Positions 52,836-62,339 are shown, counted from the stretch's first letter. The stretch is DNA of 64,000 bases from Sphingomonas pituitosa NBRC 102491 (GCF_001598435.1 NZ_BCYY01000020.1:36969-100968), one strand, 5' to 3'. Notes: generated by a model not told the origin, from the letters alone. Translations and numbers: made by a program.

Positions 52836-53489
52836 TCAGCCGATCGTCTGGCCGGTCTTCGCCCAGTCGGCCATGAACGATTCGATGCCCTTGTCGGTCA
52901 GCGGGTGCTTGACCAGCTGCTTGATCACCGCCGGCGGGGCGGTCATCACGTCGGCGCCGATCTTGGCCGCCTGCAGCACATGGATCGGGTGACGGACGCT
53001 GGCGACCAGGATCTCGGTGCCGTAATCGTAATTGTCGTAGATCAGGCGGATGTCTTCGATCAGGTCCATGCCGTCGAAGCCGATATCGTCGTGGCGGCCG
53101 ACGAACGGCGAGACGAAGGTCGCGCCCGCCTTGGCCGCCAGCAGCGCCTGGTTCGCCGAGAAGCAGAGCGTGACGTTGACCATCGTGCCGTCGTCGGTCA
53201 GCGCCTTGCAGGCCTTGAGGCCGTCGATCGTCAGCGGCAGCTTGACCGCGACATTGTCGGCGATCTTGCGGACGATTTCCGCCTCGCGCATCATGCCCTC
53301 GAAATCGAGCGCGACGACCTCGGCCGAGACCGGGCCCTCGACGATCCCGCAGATCTCCGCCACGACTTCGAGGAAGTTGCGGCCCGACTTGGCGATCAGC
53401 GACGGGTTGGTGGTGACGCCGTCGAGCAGACCGGCATCGGCCAGGTCGCGGATGTCGTCGATGATGGCGGTGTCGGCGAAGAACTTCAT
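52836..53489 (-). CDS. fsa: Transaldolase / fructose-6-phosphate aldolase family
   Basis: A 217-residue class I aldolase of the small TalC/FSA group. The Schiff-base lysine is Lys83 in NVAVKLPLT, and the N-terminal MKFFADTA with GVTTNPSLIAKSG is the family signature. The C-terminal block TAPPAVIKQLVKHPLTDKG is also typical. It may act as transaldolase in the pentose phosphate pathway or as an aldolase; the two cannot be told apart by motif. The length matches the short form. It sits near priA and xerC. Confidence 0.92.
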   Translation of the reverse strand: MKFFADTAIIDDIRDLADAGLLDGVTTNPSLIAKSGRNFLEVVAEICGIVEGPVSAEVVALDFEGMMREAEIVRKIADNVAVKLPLTIDGLKACKALTDDGTMVNVTLCFSANQALLAAKAGATFVSPFVGRHDDIGFDGMDLIEDIRLIYDNYDYGTEILVASVRHPIHVLQAAKIGADVMTAPPAVIKQLVKHPLTDKGIESFMADWAKTGQTIG

Positions 53490-53522
53490 GGCAAAACCTT
53501 CCAGTGGAGCTTTGCCGCCCGC

Positions 53523-53939
53523 CTAGCCCAGCCGGCCGCGCCGGGCAAACCCCTGCGTGCGGTTGCCATAGACCAGCATCAGCTTCACCTGCGGCTTCTG
53601 GAGCTTGCCCACCCTCACTCGATAGGTGCCGGGCTCAAGCCGGTAATAGACGATCTTCTCGATTTTCGCGCAGGCCACGCCGGGTCCGCGTGAGGCCATG
53701 CGCAGCGGCCTGCCGCTGCCCTTCGCCACATCGACCCAGCCCGGCTGATCGGCGGCGATCCCGAAGGTGCCCGCCTTTCGGATGGTCACCTGCGTTTCCG
53801 CCGCGCCGTTCTTTGCCGGAATCGTCGTCGCGTGGCGGGTGTCGAGCCCTTCGCCGCTGCGTTCCCAGCCCGAAAACGATCGTGGAAGCTCGGCGCACTG
53901 CGGCACCGTCGTCGCCAGTCCAACTACGAATATCAGCAT
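53523..53939 (-). CDS. Secreted protein, paralogue B of a tandem pair
   Basis: A 138-residue protein with a weak signal-like start (MLIFVVGLATTVPQCAELP). It aligns along its length with the neighbouring protein at 54003-54470: KAGTFGIAADQPGWVDV against KPGTYGVALDQPGWIDV, and PGTYRVRVGKLQKPQVKLMLV against PGSYRAFASGLAQAEAKLMLV. Both contain a cysteine near the start and one before KIEKIVYY/TIRKIVRF. I do not recognise a family. A GGGGAG ribosome site is present. The C-terminal FARRGRLG tail is absent from the partner. Confidence 0.72.
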   Translation of the reverse strand: MLIFVVGLATTVPQCAELPRSFSGWERSGEGLDTRHATTIPAKNGAAETQVTIRKAGTFGIAADQPGWVDVAKGSGRPLRMASRGPGVACAKIEKIVYYRLEPGTYRVRVGKLQKPQVKLMLVYGNRTQGFARRGRLG

Positions 53940-54002
53940 CGCCGACTCCCCTGTTCAGCGAGTCGCTGTTCTATATTCGTTCCCGATTCAAAACAAGCCG
54001 AT

Positions 54003-54470
54003 TCAATTCGGCACCAGCATCAACTTTGCCTCGGCTTGCGCCAGCCCGCTGGCAAAGGCGCGGTAGCTGCCCGGCGCCAGTTCGAAGCGGACGATCTTGC
54101 GGATCGTCGAACAATCCGGCCCGTGTCCGTGCGCGACGGACTTCAGCGGTTCGCCGCCGTTCGCCCCGGGCAGCACGTCGATCCAGCCCGGCTGGTCGAG
54201 CGCGACGCCATAGGTGCCCGGTTTCGCGATCCGGAACGCGATCATCGCCGCGCGCCCGGGCTTGGCGCCCCTGGGCAGGCCCTTGAGCGTCTTGCCGTCC
54301 ACCGTCGCGAGCGACACCGCCTTGTCCGCCACCAGTTCGTCGCCCGGCGTGCTCCAGCCGGTGAGCGCAGTCGGCAGGCTGGCATCGGGCGCCTTGCAGG
54401 CCGTGGTCGCCTGGGCGGGGACGGCCTGAGACGAAGCGATCGGCGCGAGCAGCAGGGCAAGGAACAGCAT
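54003..54470 (-). CDS. Secreted protein, paralogue A of a tandem pair
   Basis: A 155-residue exported protein with a signal peptide (MLFLALLLAPIASSQAVPAQA). A small beta-rich domain follows, ending in SYRAFASGLAQAEAKLMLV. It shares an overall design with the next gene downstream (53523-53939), differing in length at both ends, which indicates an old tandem duplication. Cys in TTACKAPD and in GPDCSTIR may form a disulfide. The internal ATG at 54470 is preferred because the longer form would lose the signal peptide. It is divergent from priA. Function unknown. Confidence 0.75.
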   Translation of the reverse strand: MLFLALLLAPIASSQAVPAQATTACKAPDASLPTALTGWSTPGDELVADKAVSLATVDGKTLKGLPRGAKPGRAAMIAFRIAKPGTYGVALDQPGWIDVLPGANGGEPLKSVAHGHGPDCSTIRKIVRFELAPGSYRAFASGLAQAEAKLMLVPN

Positions 54471-54547
54471 CGGCGGGTCTACTTGCAAGACGAACCTGCG
54501 ATACGGGATTCCCGTTCCGCCGAAAATGCCCATATGAGGGGCCGATC

Positions 54548-56713
54548 ATGGCCCGCGCGCGCATTCTCGTCCTCCATCCGGCTCTGGGGCCGCTCGACTA
54601 TCGCGTGCCGCCGGGCATGGAGGTCGCGCCCGGCAGCATCGTGATCGTGCCGATCGGGCCGCGCCAGTTCGCCGGCGTAGTGTGGGAGCCCGAACGGCTG
54701 CCGACCGAGGAGATCGGCGACAATCGGCTGCGCGCGATCCTCGCGGTCGCCGATGCACCGCCGATCCCCGCCCCCGTGCGGCGGCTGATCGAATGGACCG
54801 CGGACTATTATCTCGCCCCACCCTCGGCCGTGCTCGCGATGACGCTGCGTACCTCGGCGGCGTTCGAGGCGGCGCCGACGATCACAGAATATCGCGCGAC
54901 CGGCCAGATTCCCGATCGGCTGACGCCGCAACGCATCCAGGCGCTGGAGCGGATCGGCGAGCGTCAGGGACTGGTGCGCGAACTCGCCGCGGTCGCCGAG
55001 GTCTCCGACGCGGTGATCCGCGGGCTGGTGAAGACCGGCGCGATCGAGGCGGTGACGGTCGACACCCAGGCGCCCTATCCCCTGCCGGACCCGAGCTTCG
55101 CGCCCCCCGAACTCAACCCGGCGCAGGCAGCGGTGGCGGCCGCGCTGCGCACCGCGGTGGAGACCGCCGCCTTCCAGCCCTTCCTGCTCGACGGCGTCAC
55201 GGGATCGGGCAAGACCGAGGTGTATTTCGAAGCCGTCGCCGCGGCGATCGATGCGGGCAGGCAGACGCTGGTGCTGCTGCCCGAAATCGCGCTCACCGAA
55301 CCCTTCCTCACCCGCTTCTCCGGCCGCTTCGGCTGCGAGCCGGTGGCATGGCATTCGGGCCTGCGCAGCTCGGAGCGCCGCCGCGCCTGGCGCGCGATCG
55401 CCGGCGGCGAGGCGATGGTGACGGTGGGCGCCCGCTCGGCGCTGTTCCTGCCCTATCCCAAGCTGGGCCTGATCGTGGTGGACGAGGCGCACGAAACCAG
55501 CTTCAAACAGGAAGAGGGCGTGCATTACCACGCCCGCGACGTCGCGGTGATGCGCGGCATGTTCGAGCGCTGTCCGGTCGTCCTCGCCTCCGCCACCCCC
55601 GCGATCGAGACGCGGCACCAGGTCGAAGTCGGCCGCTACGCCGAACTCAAGCTTCCGGGCCGTTACGGCGCCGCCGAGCTGCCGAAGATCGAAGCGATCG
55701 ACCTGATCCGCGAGCCGCCGGAGCGCGGCCGCTGGCTGGCGCCCCGGCTGGTCGCGGCGATCGACGAAACGCTGAAGCGCGGCGAGCAGTCGCTGCTGTT
55801 CCTCAACCGGCGCGGCTATGCACCGCTGACGCTGTGCCGCCACTGCGGCCACCGTTTCCAGTGCCCGAACTGCACGGCATGGATGGTCGAGCACCGGCTG
55901 CTTCACCGGCTTTCCTGCCATCATTGCGGCCACACGATGCCGACACCGAGCATGTGCCCGGAGTGCAAGTCCGACGACACGCTGGTCGCCTGCGGCCCCG
56001 GAGTCGAGCGGATCGCCGACGAAGTGGCGGCGCTGTGGCCCGAGGCAAGGACGGCCATCGTCACCTCGGACACGCTATGGTCGCCCGCCAAGGCGGCGGA
56101 GTTCGTGGCGCGGATGGAGCATGGCGCCATCGACATCGTCGTCGGCACCCAGCTCGTCACCAAGGGCTATCACTTCCCCAACCTGACGCTGGTCGGCGTG
56201 GTCGACGCCGATCTCGGGCTCGACGGCGGCGACCTGCGCGCGTCCGAGCGCACCTTCCAGCAGATCATGCAGGTGTCTGGGCGGGCGGGCCGCGGCGAGA
56301 AGCCGGGTACCGTCTTCATCCAGACCCATGCGCCCGAGGCGCAGGTGATGCAGGCGCTGATTTCGGGCAATGCCGAGGCCTTTTACGCGGCGGAGACCGA
56401 CGCACGCCGGGAAGCAGATGCCCCCCCGTTCGGCCGCTACGCGGCGATCATCGTCTCGTCCGAGGACAAGGCGGCAGCGGAGGAAACGGCGCGGATGATC
56501 GGCCGCTCGGCGCCGGAGCTGGCGGAGATGCACGTCTACGGCCCCGCCCCCGCGCCGCTCGCCATGCTGCGCGGGCGGCACCGCTTCCGCCTTCTCGTCC
56601 ACGCGAGGCGCAGTTTCGCGGTGCAGGAGGTGATCCGCGACTGGCTGGGCGGCCTCGCCTGGAGCCCGCGCGTGCGCGTGGCGGTGGACGTGGATCCCTA
56701 TAGCTTCGTCTGA
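54548..56713 (+). CDS. priA: Primosomal protein N' (replication restart helicase)
   Basis: A 721-residue superfamily 2 helicase that reloads the replisome at stalled forks. The N-terminal DNA-binding domain (about 1-180) precedes Walker A GVTGSGKT (216-223) and DEAH (312-315, in VVDEAHETSFK). The zinc region has paired cysteines in CRHCGHRFQCPNC and LSCHHCGH, then CPECKSDD. Motif VI is QVSGRAGRGEKPG. Length and motifs are canonical. It is divergent from the paralogue pair and followed 75 bases later by the HExxH protein gene. Confidence 0.97.
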   Translation: MARARILVLHPALGPLDYRVPPGMEVAPGSIVIVPIGPRQFAGVVWEPERLPTEEIGDNRLRAILAVADAPPIPAPVRRLIEWTADYYLAPPSAVLAMTLRTSAAFEAAPTITEYRATGQIPDRLTPQRIQALERIGERQGLVRELAAVAEVSDAVIRGLVKTGAIEAVTVDTQAPYPLPDPSFAPPELNPAQAAVAAALRTAVETAAFQPFLLDGVTGSGKTEVYFEAVAAAIDAGRQTLVLLPEIALTEPFLTRFSGRFGCEPVAWHSGLRSSERRRAWRAIAGGEAMVTVGARSALFLPYPKLGLIVVDEAHETSFKQEEGVHYHARDVAVMRGMFERCPVVLASATPAIETRHQVEVGRYAELKLPGRYGAAELPKIEAIDLIREPPERGRWLAPRLVAAIDETLKRGEQSLLFLNRRGYAPLTLCRHCGHRFQCPNCTAWMVEHRLLHRLSCHHCGHTMPTPSMCPECKSDDTLVACGPGVERIADEVAALWPEARTAIVTSDTLWSPAKAAEFVARMEHGAIDIVVGTQLVTKGYHFPNLTLVGVVDADLGLDGGDLRASERTFQQIMQVSGRAGRGEKPGTVFIQTHAPEAQVMQALISGNAEAFYAAETDARREADAPPFGRYAAIIVSSEDKAAAEETARMIGRSAPELAEMHVYGPAPAPLAMLRGRHRFRLLVHARRSFAVQEVIRDWLGGLAWSPRVRVAVDVDPYSFV

Positions 56714-56788
56714 GAGTCGGTGATTCCGGTATTTGCCAACGCGCCGCGGGCCGCTATCCATGCGGCGGGGAATATCGGGGGGATTGCG

Positions 56789-58300
56789 ATGAAGACGTGG
56801 GCGTGGCTGCTGTTGCTCGTGCTGTCCTGTGCGCCGACACCGGCGTCGGCGGATTGGCGGGTTGCGGAGACGGCCCATTTCCTCGTCTACGCCAACACGT
56901 CGGACGCGAACCTGCGCCGCAATGCCGAGCGGCTGGAGAAGTTCGACAAGGCGCTGCGTCTCGCGCGGGGCATTACCGAATCGCCGCTGGGCAAGGCGGG
57001 GCGCGTGACGGTCTATTTCGTCAGCGACGAAGATCGCGTGGCCAGTCTTGCGGGCAAGTCCGATGTGGCCGGCTTCTATATTCCACGTGCCGGCGCTTCG
57101 GTGGCCTTCGTGCCGGGCGACCTGTCCGGCGACGGACCGCGCGCGCTCGGCCCGCAGCAGGTGCTCCAGCACGAATACGCCCACCATTTCATGTTCACCA
57201 CCTGGGCCGACGCCGCATTCCCCTCCTGGGTCGCGGAGGGCTGGGCGGAGTTTCATGCGACCGCCAGCTTCGACGGTGCCGGCAACCTCCAGTTCGGCGC
57301 CGCCCCCCAATATCGCGCTTATGGGCTGCTGACCGGCAACCCCCTGCCGATCCGTCAGATCCTGGCCGGTGCCGCTGGCAAGCTGCAGCCGGAGCAGCGC
57401 GAAGCCCTGTACGGGCGCGGTTGGGCGCTGGTCCATTACCTCACCTTCGAGCCCAGCCGCAAAGGCCAGCTCGGTGCCTATCTCGACGCCATCACCAACG
57501 AGCGGAAGTCGCCCGAAGCGGCGGCGGCGGTGTTCGGCGACCTGACTGCCCTGAACAAGGAGCTGGAGCGATTCCTCGCCAGGCCGAGGATCAGCGGGTT
57601 TCGCGTGCGGGCGGAAAATCTGACGATCCCCCCCGTCACCACGCGGCTCCTGACGCCGGGCGAGGCGGCGATCGTGCCGGTGCGGATCCGCTCGGCTGCG
57701 GGCGTGAACGAGAAAAGCGCGCCGGGCGTCTATGCCGATGCGAAGAAGGTCGCGGCGCGCTTCCCCAACGACCCGATCGTGCAGCGCGCGCTGGCCGAGG
57801 CCGCCTATGATGCGGGGGATCATGCCGCTGCGCTGGCCGCCGCCGACCGGGCGATCGCCGCCGATCCCCGGTTCGTCGAGGCGCATTGCTATCGCGCGAT
57901 GGCGCAGATGGCGATCGCCCTTGCCGCCAAGGACGACAAGATCGAAACATGGGCCGCGATTCGCAGCACCATTGCGCGCGCCAATCGGCTGGATACCGAG
58001 GATCCGCGGCCGCTGGTCCTGTTTTTCCGCAGCTATGCCGACCAGGGCAAATGGCCGCCCAAGATCGCCCGCGACGGCCTGTTCCACGCCTATCAGCTGG
58101 CGCCGCAGGACCGCGGGCTGCGCATGCAGACCGCCTCGATGCTGATCGCCGAGGAGAAGCTTGCCGAGGCGCGATCGATGCTGCTGGCGCTCACCTATGA
58201 CCCGCACGCCTCGGGGATGGGGGAGGCCGCCTCCAAGATGATCGAGACCATCGACGCCCGGCTGAAACAGCCCGCGCCGAAGACGCCTGCGGAGAAATGA
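56789..58300 (+). CDS. Secreted HExxH (gluzincin-like) metallopeptidase with TPR-like tail
   Basis: A 503-residue exported protein (signal MKTWAWLLLLVLSCAPTPASA). The zinc motif HEYAH (His128, Glu129, His132) is followed by Glu150 in WVAEGWAEF at the gluzincin spacing. The preceding strand region YFVSDEDRVA and the FVPG block fit the MA-clan fold. The C-terminal half (about 320-480) is helical and TPR-like, with repeated AAYDAGDHAAALAAADRAI-type units. I do not recognise a named family. It overlaps the next protease gene by 4 bases, so the pair is co-expressed. Confidence 0.8.
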   Translation: MKTWAWLLLLVLSCAPTPASADWRVAETAHFLVYANTSDANLRRNAERLEKFDKALRLARGITESPLGKAGRVTVYFVSDEDRVASLAGKSDVAGFYIPRAGASVAFVPGDLSGDGPRALGPQQVLQHEYAHHFMFTTWADAAFPSWVAEGWAEFHATASFDGAGNLQFGAAPQYRAYGLLTGNPLPIRQILAGAAGKLQPEQREALYGRGWALVHYLTFEPSRKGQLGAYLDAITNERKSPEAAAAVFGDLTALNKELERFLARPRISGFRVRAENLTIPPVTTRLLTPGEAAIVPVRIRSAAGVNEKSAPGVYADAKKVAARFPNDPIVQRALAEAAYDAGDHAAALAAADRAIAADPRFVEAHCYRAMAQMAIALAAKDDKIETWAAIRSTIARANRLDTEDPRPLVLFFRSYADQGKWPPKIARDGLFHAYQLAPQDRGLRMQTASMLIAEEKLAEARSMLLALTYDPHASGMGEAASKMIETIDARLKQPAPKTPAEK

Positions 58301-59907
58301 CGGTCGCGCCCCGCGCGCGCTTGAACCCCCGGCGCTTTTCGCCGAAAGCGCCCGCCATGGCTAGAACCGGGGTGTTTCCGCGCGTGCGGCAGATGATCAT
58401 GCTGGTGGCGATGATGCTCGCCTGGAACGCGCCCGCGCGCGCCGACGACATCTCGGCGGCGGGTCGGGGCGTGGTGCGGATCGTCACCATCGCGGTCGCG
58501 GACGATGAAGTGGTCGGCTTCGGCCATGGCAGCGGCTTCGCGGTGGCGCCCAATCGCGTCGTCACCAACGCGCATGTCGTCGAACTCGCCTCGCGCTATC
58601 CCGGCAACGTCGTGATCGGCGTGGTGCCCTCGGAAGGCAGCAAGTCGTTCCAGGGCAAGCTGATCGCGATCGACACCAAGCGCGATCTGGCGCTGATCGA
58701 ATTCAGCGGCGCCAAGCTGCCGACGCTGGCGCTGTCCAGCGGTGCCGTCACCGATGGCGAGACGCTGATCGCGCTCGGCTATCCCGGCAATGTCGACATC
58801 GCGACCGCGCGCTCGGCGGCGGACTTCATCACCCCGCAATCACCGGTCCGTTCGCAGGGCGGCTTTGCCGGCACGCGGACGCTGGAGGGCATTTCGGTGC
58901 TGCTCCACACCGCGAGCATTGCGCGCGGCAATTCCGGCGGACCACTGCTCGACGCCTGCGGGCGGGTGCTCGGCGTCAATTCCGCGATCACCAACAGCGA
59001 GGAAGGCGATTCGACCTTCGCTTTCGCGATCTCGGACACGGAGCTGACCGGCTTCCTCACCCAGGCCAAGCAGCCCTTCGTCTCGGTGGCCGCGCCCTGC
59101 ATCAGCGTCGACCAGCGCAACGCGCTCGACAAGGCGGCCGAGGAGAAAGACCGTGCCGACGCGGCGAACCGCACCGCACAGGCCGAATCCGCCGCCGCCC
59201 GCGCCCGCGAGGCCGCGATCGACAAGGCGCGCGCGGCCAACGAGTCTACCCGCGAGACCTATATGGCAGGCGCGGCGGTGCTGCTCGTGTTCGGCGCGCT
59301 GGCGCTGGGCGCAGCCGGACTGCTGCTCTCCCGGGACAAGCAGCGGCCGGGGATCTGGACCGCCGTCGGCGGCGGCGCGCTGCTGCTGGGCGCGGTCGCG
59401 CTGTTCGTGCTTCGCCCGAGCTTCGACGAAGCGAGCATCGCCCCGCCGGGCGAAGGGAACGAGACCGTCGAAGCCAAGCTGCCGGCGGATGCGGCGGAAG
59501 GCCCGCTGGTCTGCACGCTTCAGCCGGATCGCAGCCGCATCACCGTTTCGCCCGGCGACGCGGCAAAGGTGAATGTCGGCCCGGACGGCTGCTTCGACGG
59601 CGGCACCCAATATGCCGAATCGGGCCGCCGCTGGCAGCGCGTGCTGGTGCCCGCCGACGAGCAGACGGTGACGGTGCGCGAGTTCGATCCGGATAGCGAG
59701 ACGCTCACCGACACGCGCTATTTCCTCTCCGCCGCGGACATGCAGAAGGTACGGGACGTCAAACCGACGGTGCCGGTGAACCAGTGCACGGCCGATCAGG
59801 CAAAGCGGGCCAGCCTCGCCAGCGTGCAGCAGCTGATGCGCGCGGCGCTTCCGCCGACGTATAACGAGAAGCTGGTCTATCACTGCGCGGCGGGCGGCGC
59901 GCAGTAG
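58297..59907 (+). CDS. Trypsin-like serine protease with membrane segments
   Basis: A 536-residue protein with a hydrophobic start (RQMIMLVAMMLAWNAPARA) acting as signal peptide or anchor. The S1-type triad is His93 (VVTNAHVVEL), Asp130 (DTKRDLALIEF) and Ser213 (ARGNSGGPLLD). A predicted coiled coil (about 275-318, rich in Ala, Glu, Arg) leads to two hydrophobic helices (about 323-345 and 352-372), then a C-terminal cysteine-containing domain with no family I recognise. The start at 58297 overlaps the upstream gene (ATGA); later ATGs at 58357 or 58393 are possible. The role is probably envelope quality control. Confidence 0.8.
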   Translation: MTVAPRARLNPRRFSPKAPAMARTGVFPRVRQMIMLVAMMLAWNAPARADDISAAGRGVVRIVTIAVADDEVVGFGHGSGFAVAPNRVVTNAHVVELASRYPGNVVIGVVPSEGSKSFQGKLIAIDTKRDLALIEFSGAKLPTLALSSGAVTDGETLIALGYPGNVDIATARSAADFITPQSPVRSQGGFAGTRTLEGISVLLHTASIARGNSGGPLLDACGRVLGVNSAITNSEEGDSTFAFAISDTELTGFLTQAKQPFVSVAAPCISVDQRNALDKAAEEKDRADAANRTAQAESAAARAREAAIDKARAANESTRETYMAGAAVLLVFGALALGAAGLLLSRDKQRPGIWTAVGGGALLLGAVALFVLRPSFDEASIAPPGEGNETVEAKLPADAAEGPLVCTLQPDRSRITVSPGDAAKVNVGPDGCFDGGTQYAESGRRWQRVLVPADEQTVTVREFDPDSETLTDTRYFLSAADMQKVRDVKPTVPVNQCTADQAKRASLASVQQLMRAALPPTYNEKLVYHCAAGGAQ

Positions 59908-59908
59908 A

Positions 59909-60952
59909 CTATTTCCGGTCGCGCACCCCTTCGCGGGCGCGCAACACCCGCTTGCGGTCCAGCCCATAGGCATAGCCGCCCATGCTGCCGTCCCCCCGCT
60001 GGGCGCGGTGACACGGAATCGCGAGCGCAACCGGGTTGGCGCCGCAGGCGGTGCCGGCCGCGCGCACCGCCGCCGGATTGCCCGCCAGTGCCGCGAGTTC
60101 GGCATAGCTGCGCGTCTCGCCCGGCGGAATCGCCCGCAGCGCCTGCCACACCGCTTCCTGGAAGGCGGTGCCCTGTACGTCGAGCGGCAGGTCGCGCTGG
60201 CGGCGGGGGTCCTCGACCAGCGCCACCACCTCCGCGGCGAGTGCCGCGAAATCGACGTCACCGGGCACCACCGTCGCCGCGGGGAAGCGGCGAGCAAGCA
60301 TGTCCGCGTTTTCGTCGAACGCGATACGGCACAGGCCCTTGCCGGTCGCGGCGATCAGCAGCGGGCCGAGGCTGGTCTCGGCCAGGGTCCAGCGAATCGT
60401 CTCCCCCGCCCCGCCCGCCCGCCAGGCGCTCGGCGCCATGCCGAGCCGGGCGCCGGCCTCCGCATAAAAGCGGCTGGGGGCCGAGTAGCCGGCGGCATAG
60501 ATCGCCTGGGTCACGCTGTCCTCCTCGTGGAGCGCCGCGGCCGCGCGCCGCGCGCGCAGCCCCCGGGCATAGGCTGCGGGCGTTACGCCGGTGGCCCGCT
60601 TGAACAACCGGTTGAAGTGATGGGGCGCATAACCGACCGCCGTGGCCAAGGCGTCGAGGCCGATCGGCGCCTCCGCCGCGTCGAGCAGCGCAGTGGCGCG
60701 GGACACCGCCGTCGCATCGCGCGCAGCTTCGTCGGGCCTGCAGCGAAGGCAAGCCCGGAACCCGGCCGCGGCAGCATCCGCGCCGGCCTCGAAGAAGCGT
60801 ACATGCTCGGGGCGCGGCCGGCGCGCGGGGCAGCTTGGCTTGCAGTAGATGCCGGTCGTCGTAACCGCGACGACGAAGCGACCGTCCTGCGCCCGGTCGC
60901 GTGCGGCGAAAGCGGTCCAGCGGTCCCGGTCCAGGGCAAGAACATCGTTCAT
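59909..60952 (-). CDS. ada: Bifunctional alkylation sensor/methyltransferase Ada
   Basis: A 347-residue protein that repairs O6-methylguanine and phosphotriesters and activates alkylation-response genes. The N-terminal zinc cysteines are Cys37 and Cys41 (GIYCKPSC) and Cys68 and Cys71 (FRACLRCRP). An AraC-type helix-turn-helix follows (about 95-190), then the methyltransferase domain with the acceptor Cys314 in AIPCHRAQ. All expected residues are present. The ATG at 60952 gives the standard N-terminus. It ends 1 base after the convergent protease gene stop. Confidence 0.95.
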   Translation of the reverse strand: MNDVLALDRDRWTAFAARDRAQDGRFVVAVTTTGIYCKPSCPARRPRPEHVRFFEAGADAAAAGFRACLRCRPDEAARDATAVSRATALLDAAEAPIGLDALATAVGYAPHHFNRLFKRATGVTPAAYARGLRARRAAAALHEEDSVTQAIYAAGYSAPSRFYAEAGARLGMAPSAWRAGGAGETIRWTLAETSLGPLLIAATGKGLCRIAFDENADMLARRFPAATVVPGDVDFAALAAEVVALVEDPRRQRDLPLDVQGTAFQEAVWQALRAIPPGETRSYAELAALAGNPAAVRAAGTACGANPVALAIPCHRAQRGDGSMGGYAYGLDRKRVLRAREGVRDRK

Positions 60953-61044
60953 GGCGGTTGCTATACTCCGCCCGATCCGCCCAGGCATCCCGCAGCCTGC
61001 GTTCAAAGCAGGACCCGCTCTTGCGGATCGCACGCTTTGCTGGC

Positions 61045-61059
61045 AACGTTAACGTTAAC
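61045..61059. promoter_or_regulatory. LacI-type operator candidate ahead of the transporter/GH43 operon
   Basis: AACGTTAACGTT (61045-61056) and the overlapping GTTAACGTTAAC (61048-61059) are both perfect palindromes. The pattern, with CG at the centre and AA/TT flanks, resembles LacI/GalR-family operators. It lies about 30 bases before the MFS transporter start. No lacI-type gene is in the window. Confidence 0.55.
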
Positions 61060-61088
61060 ACGCGTGCTGCGCGGTTTGGGGAGAGTGC

Positions 61089-62339
61089 ATGTCCTTCTGG
61101 CACCGCACGGGCGCGCTGCGCTGGTGGATCATCGGCATCGTCATGCTGGGCACGATGCTCAACTATCTGACGCGCAGCACCCTTGCCGTCGCCGCGCCGA
61201 GCTTCATGGTCGACCTGCACATCGACGAGCGGCAATATTCCTACATCACCGCGGCGTTCCAGGGCGGCATCATGCTGCAGCCGGTGGTGGGCTACATCCT
61301 CGACGTGGTCGGGCTGCGCTCCGGCCTGGCGCTGTTCGCCGCGGGCTGGGGCCTGCTGAGCATGGCGCATGGCCTCGCCTTCAGCTGGCAATGGCTGTTC
61401 GCGCTGCGCGGGCTGCTGGGTTTTGCCGAGGGGACCTCGCACACCGGCGGGCTCAAGGTCGTCTCGGAGTGGTTCCCGGCGCGCGAGCGCGGCTTTGCGG
61501 GGGGCATCTACAATCTCGGGGCCTCGGCGGGCGCGGCACTGGCCGCGCCGCTGGTCGCGGGATCGATCGCGCTGTGGAACTGGCGCGCGGCGTTCGTCGT
61601 CACCGGTGTGCTGGCGCTGCTCTGGGCGCTGCTCTGGCTCGCCAACTACCGCTCGCCACACGCGCATCCGAGCATCTCGGACCGCGAGCGCGACCTGATC
61701 GTCAGCGGCCAGGAAGCGCATATCCAGGAACGCGCCGAGCGCCCCTCGCTCGTCCGCCTGCTCACCCAGCGAAACTTCTGGGGCATCGCCCTGCCGCGCT
61801 TCCTCGCCGACCCGACCTGGGGCACGCTCACCTTCTGGATGCCGCTCTATCTGGTGAAGGTGCGCGGCTTCAACCTCGGCGAGATCGCGGTTTCCGCCTT
61901 CCTGCCGTTCATCGCCGCCGATCTGGGCTGCATGTTCGGGCCGGCGCTGACGCTGTTCCTCCAGCGGCGCGGGATCAGCCTGATCAACGCCCGGCGCTGG
62001 ACCTTCACCTTCGGCGCGCTGCTGATGACCGGCATGGCCTTCGTCGCCAGCGTCGAGAGCGCCTGGACCGCTGTCGCGCTGCTCTGCCTGGGCGGCTTCG
62101 CGCATCAGACGCTGTCCGTTACCGTCATCACCATGGCCAGCGACCTGTTTCCCCGCAACGAGCTCGGCACGGTGGCAGGCTTGGCGGGGACCTTCGCCAA
62201 TGGCAGCATCCTGATCTTCTCGCTGCTGATCGGCGGCCTGGTCGCCTCGCTCGGCTATGGTCCCTTCTTCGTAGCACTCGGACTGCTCGACCTGCTCGCC
62301 GCCGTGCTTCTCTGGACCCTCGTCAAGGCGCCCCGATGA
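61089..62339 (+). CDS. MFS transporter (hexuronate/ACS-type)
   Basis: A 416-residue, twelve-helix major facilitator transporter. The anion:cation symporter pattern is visible: an N-terminal NYLTRSTLAVAAPSF, the loop between helices 2 and 3 containing DVVGLR, and GFAEGTSHTGGLKVVSEWFPARERGFAGG after helix 4 (in part). Family members import hexuronates or related sugar acids with protons. A GGGGAGAG ribosome site is present. It overlaps the GH43 gene by 4 bases (ATGA), linking uptake to glycosidase activity. Substrate inferred only. Confidence 0.88.
   Translation: MSFWHRTGALRWWIIGIVMLGTMLNYLTRSTLAVAAPSFMVDLHIDERQYSYITAAFQGGIMLQPVVGYILDVVGLRSGLALFAAGWGLLSMAHGLAFSWQWLFALRGLLGFAEGTSHTGGLKVVSEWFPARERGFAGGIYNLGASAGAALAAPLVAGSIALWNWRAAFVVTGVLALLWALLWLANYRSPHAHPSISDRERDLIVSGQEAHIQERAERPSLVRLLTQRNFWGIALPRFLADPTWGTLTFWMPLYLVKVRGFNLGEIAVSAFLPFIAADLGCMFGPALTLFLQRRGISLINARRWTFTFGALLMTGMAFVASVESAWTAVALLCLGGFAHQTLSVTVITMASDLFPRNELGTVAGLAGTFANGSILIFSLLIGGLVASLGYGPFFVALGLLDLLAAVLLWTLVKAPR

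Noticed and set aside
60008..62335. N-terminal extension of the GH43 frame by about 776 codons
   Set aside because: The frame is open by chance through ada and the transporter; the ATG at 62336 gives the normal GH43 N-terminus and couples to the upstream stop.
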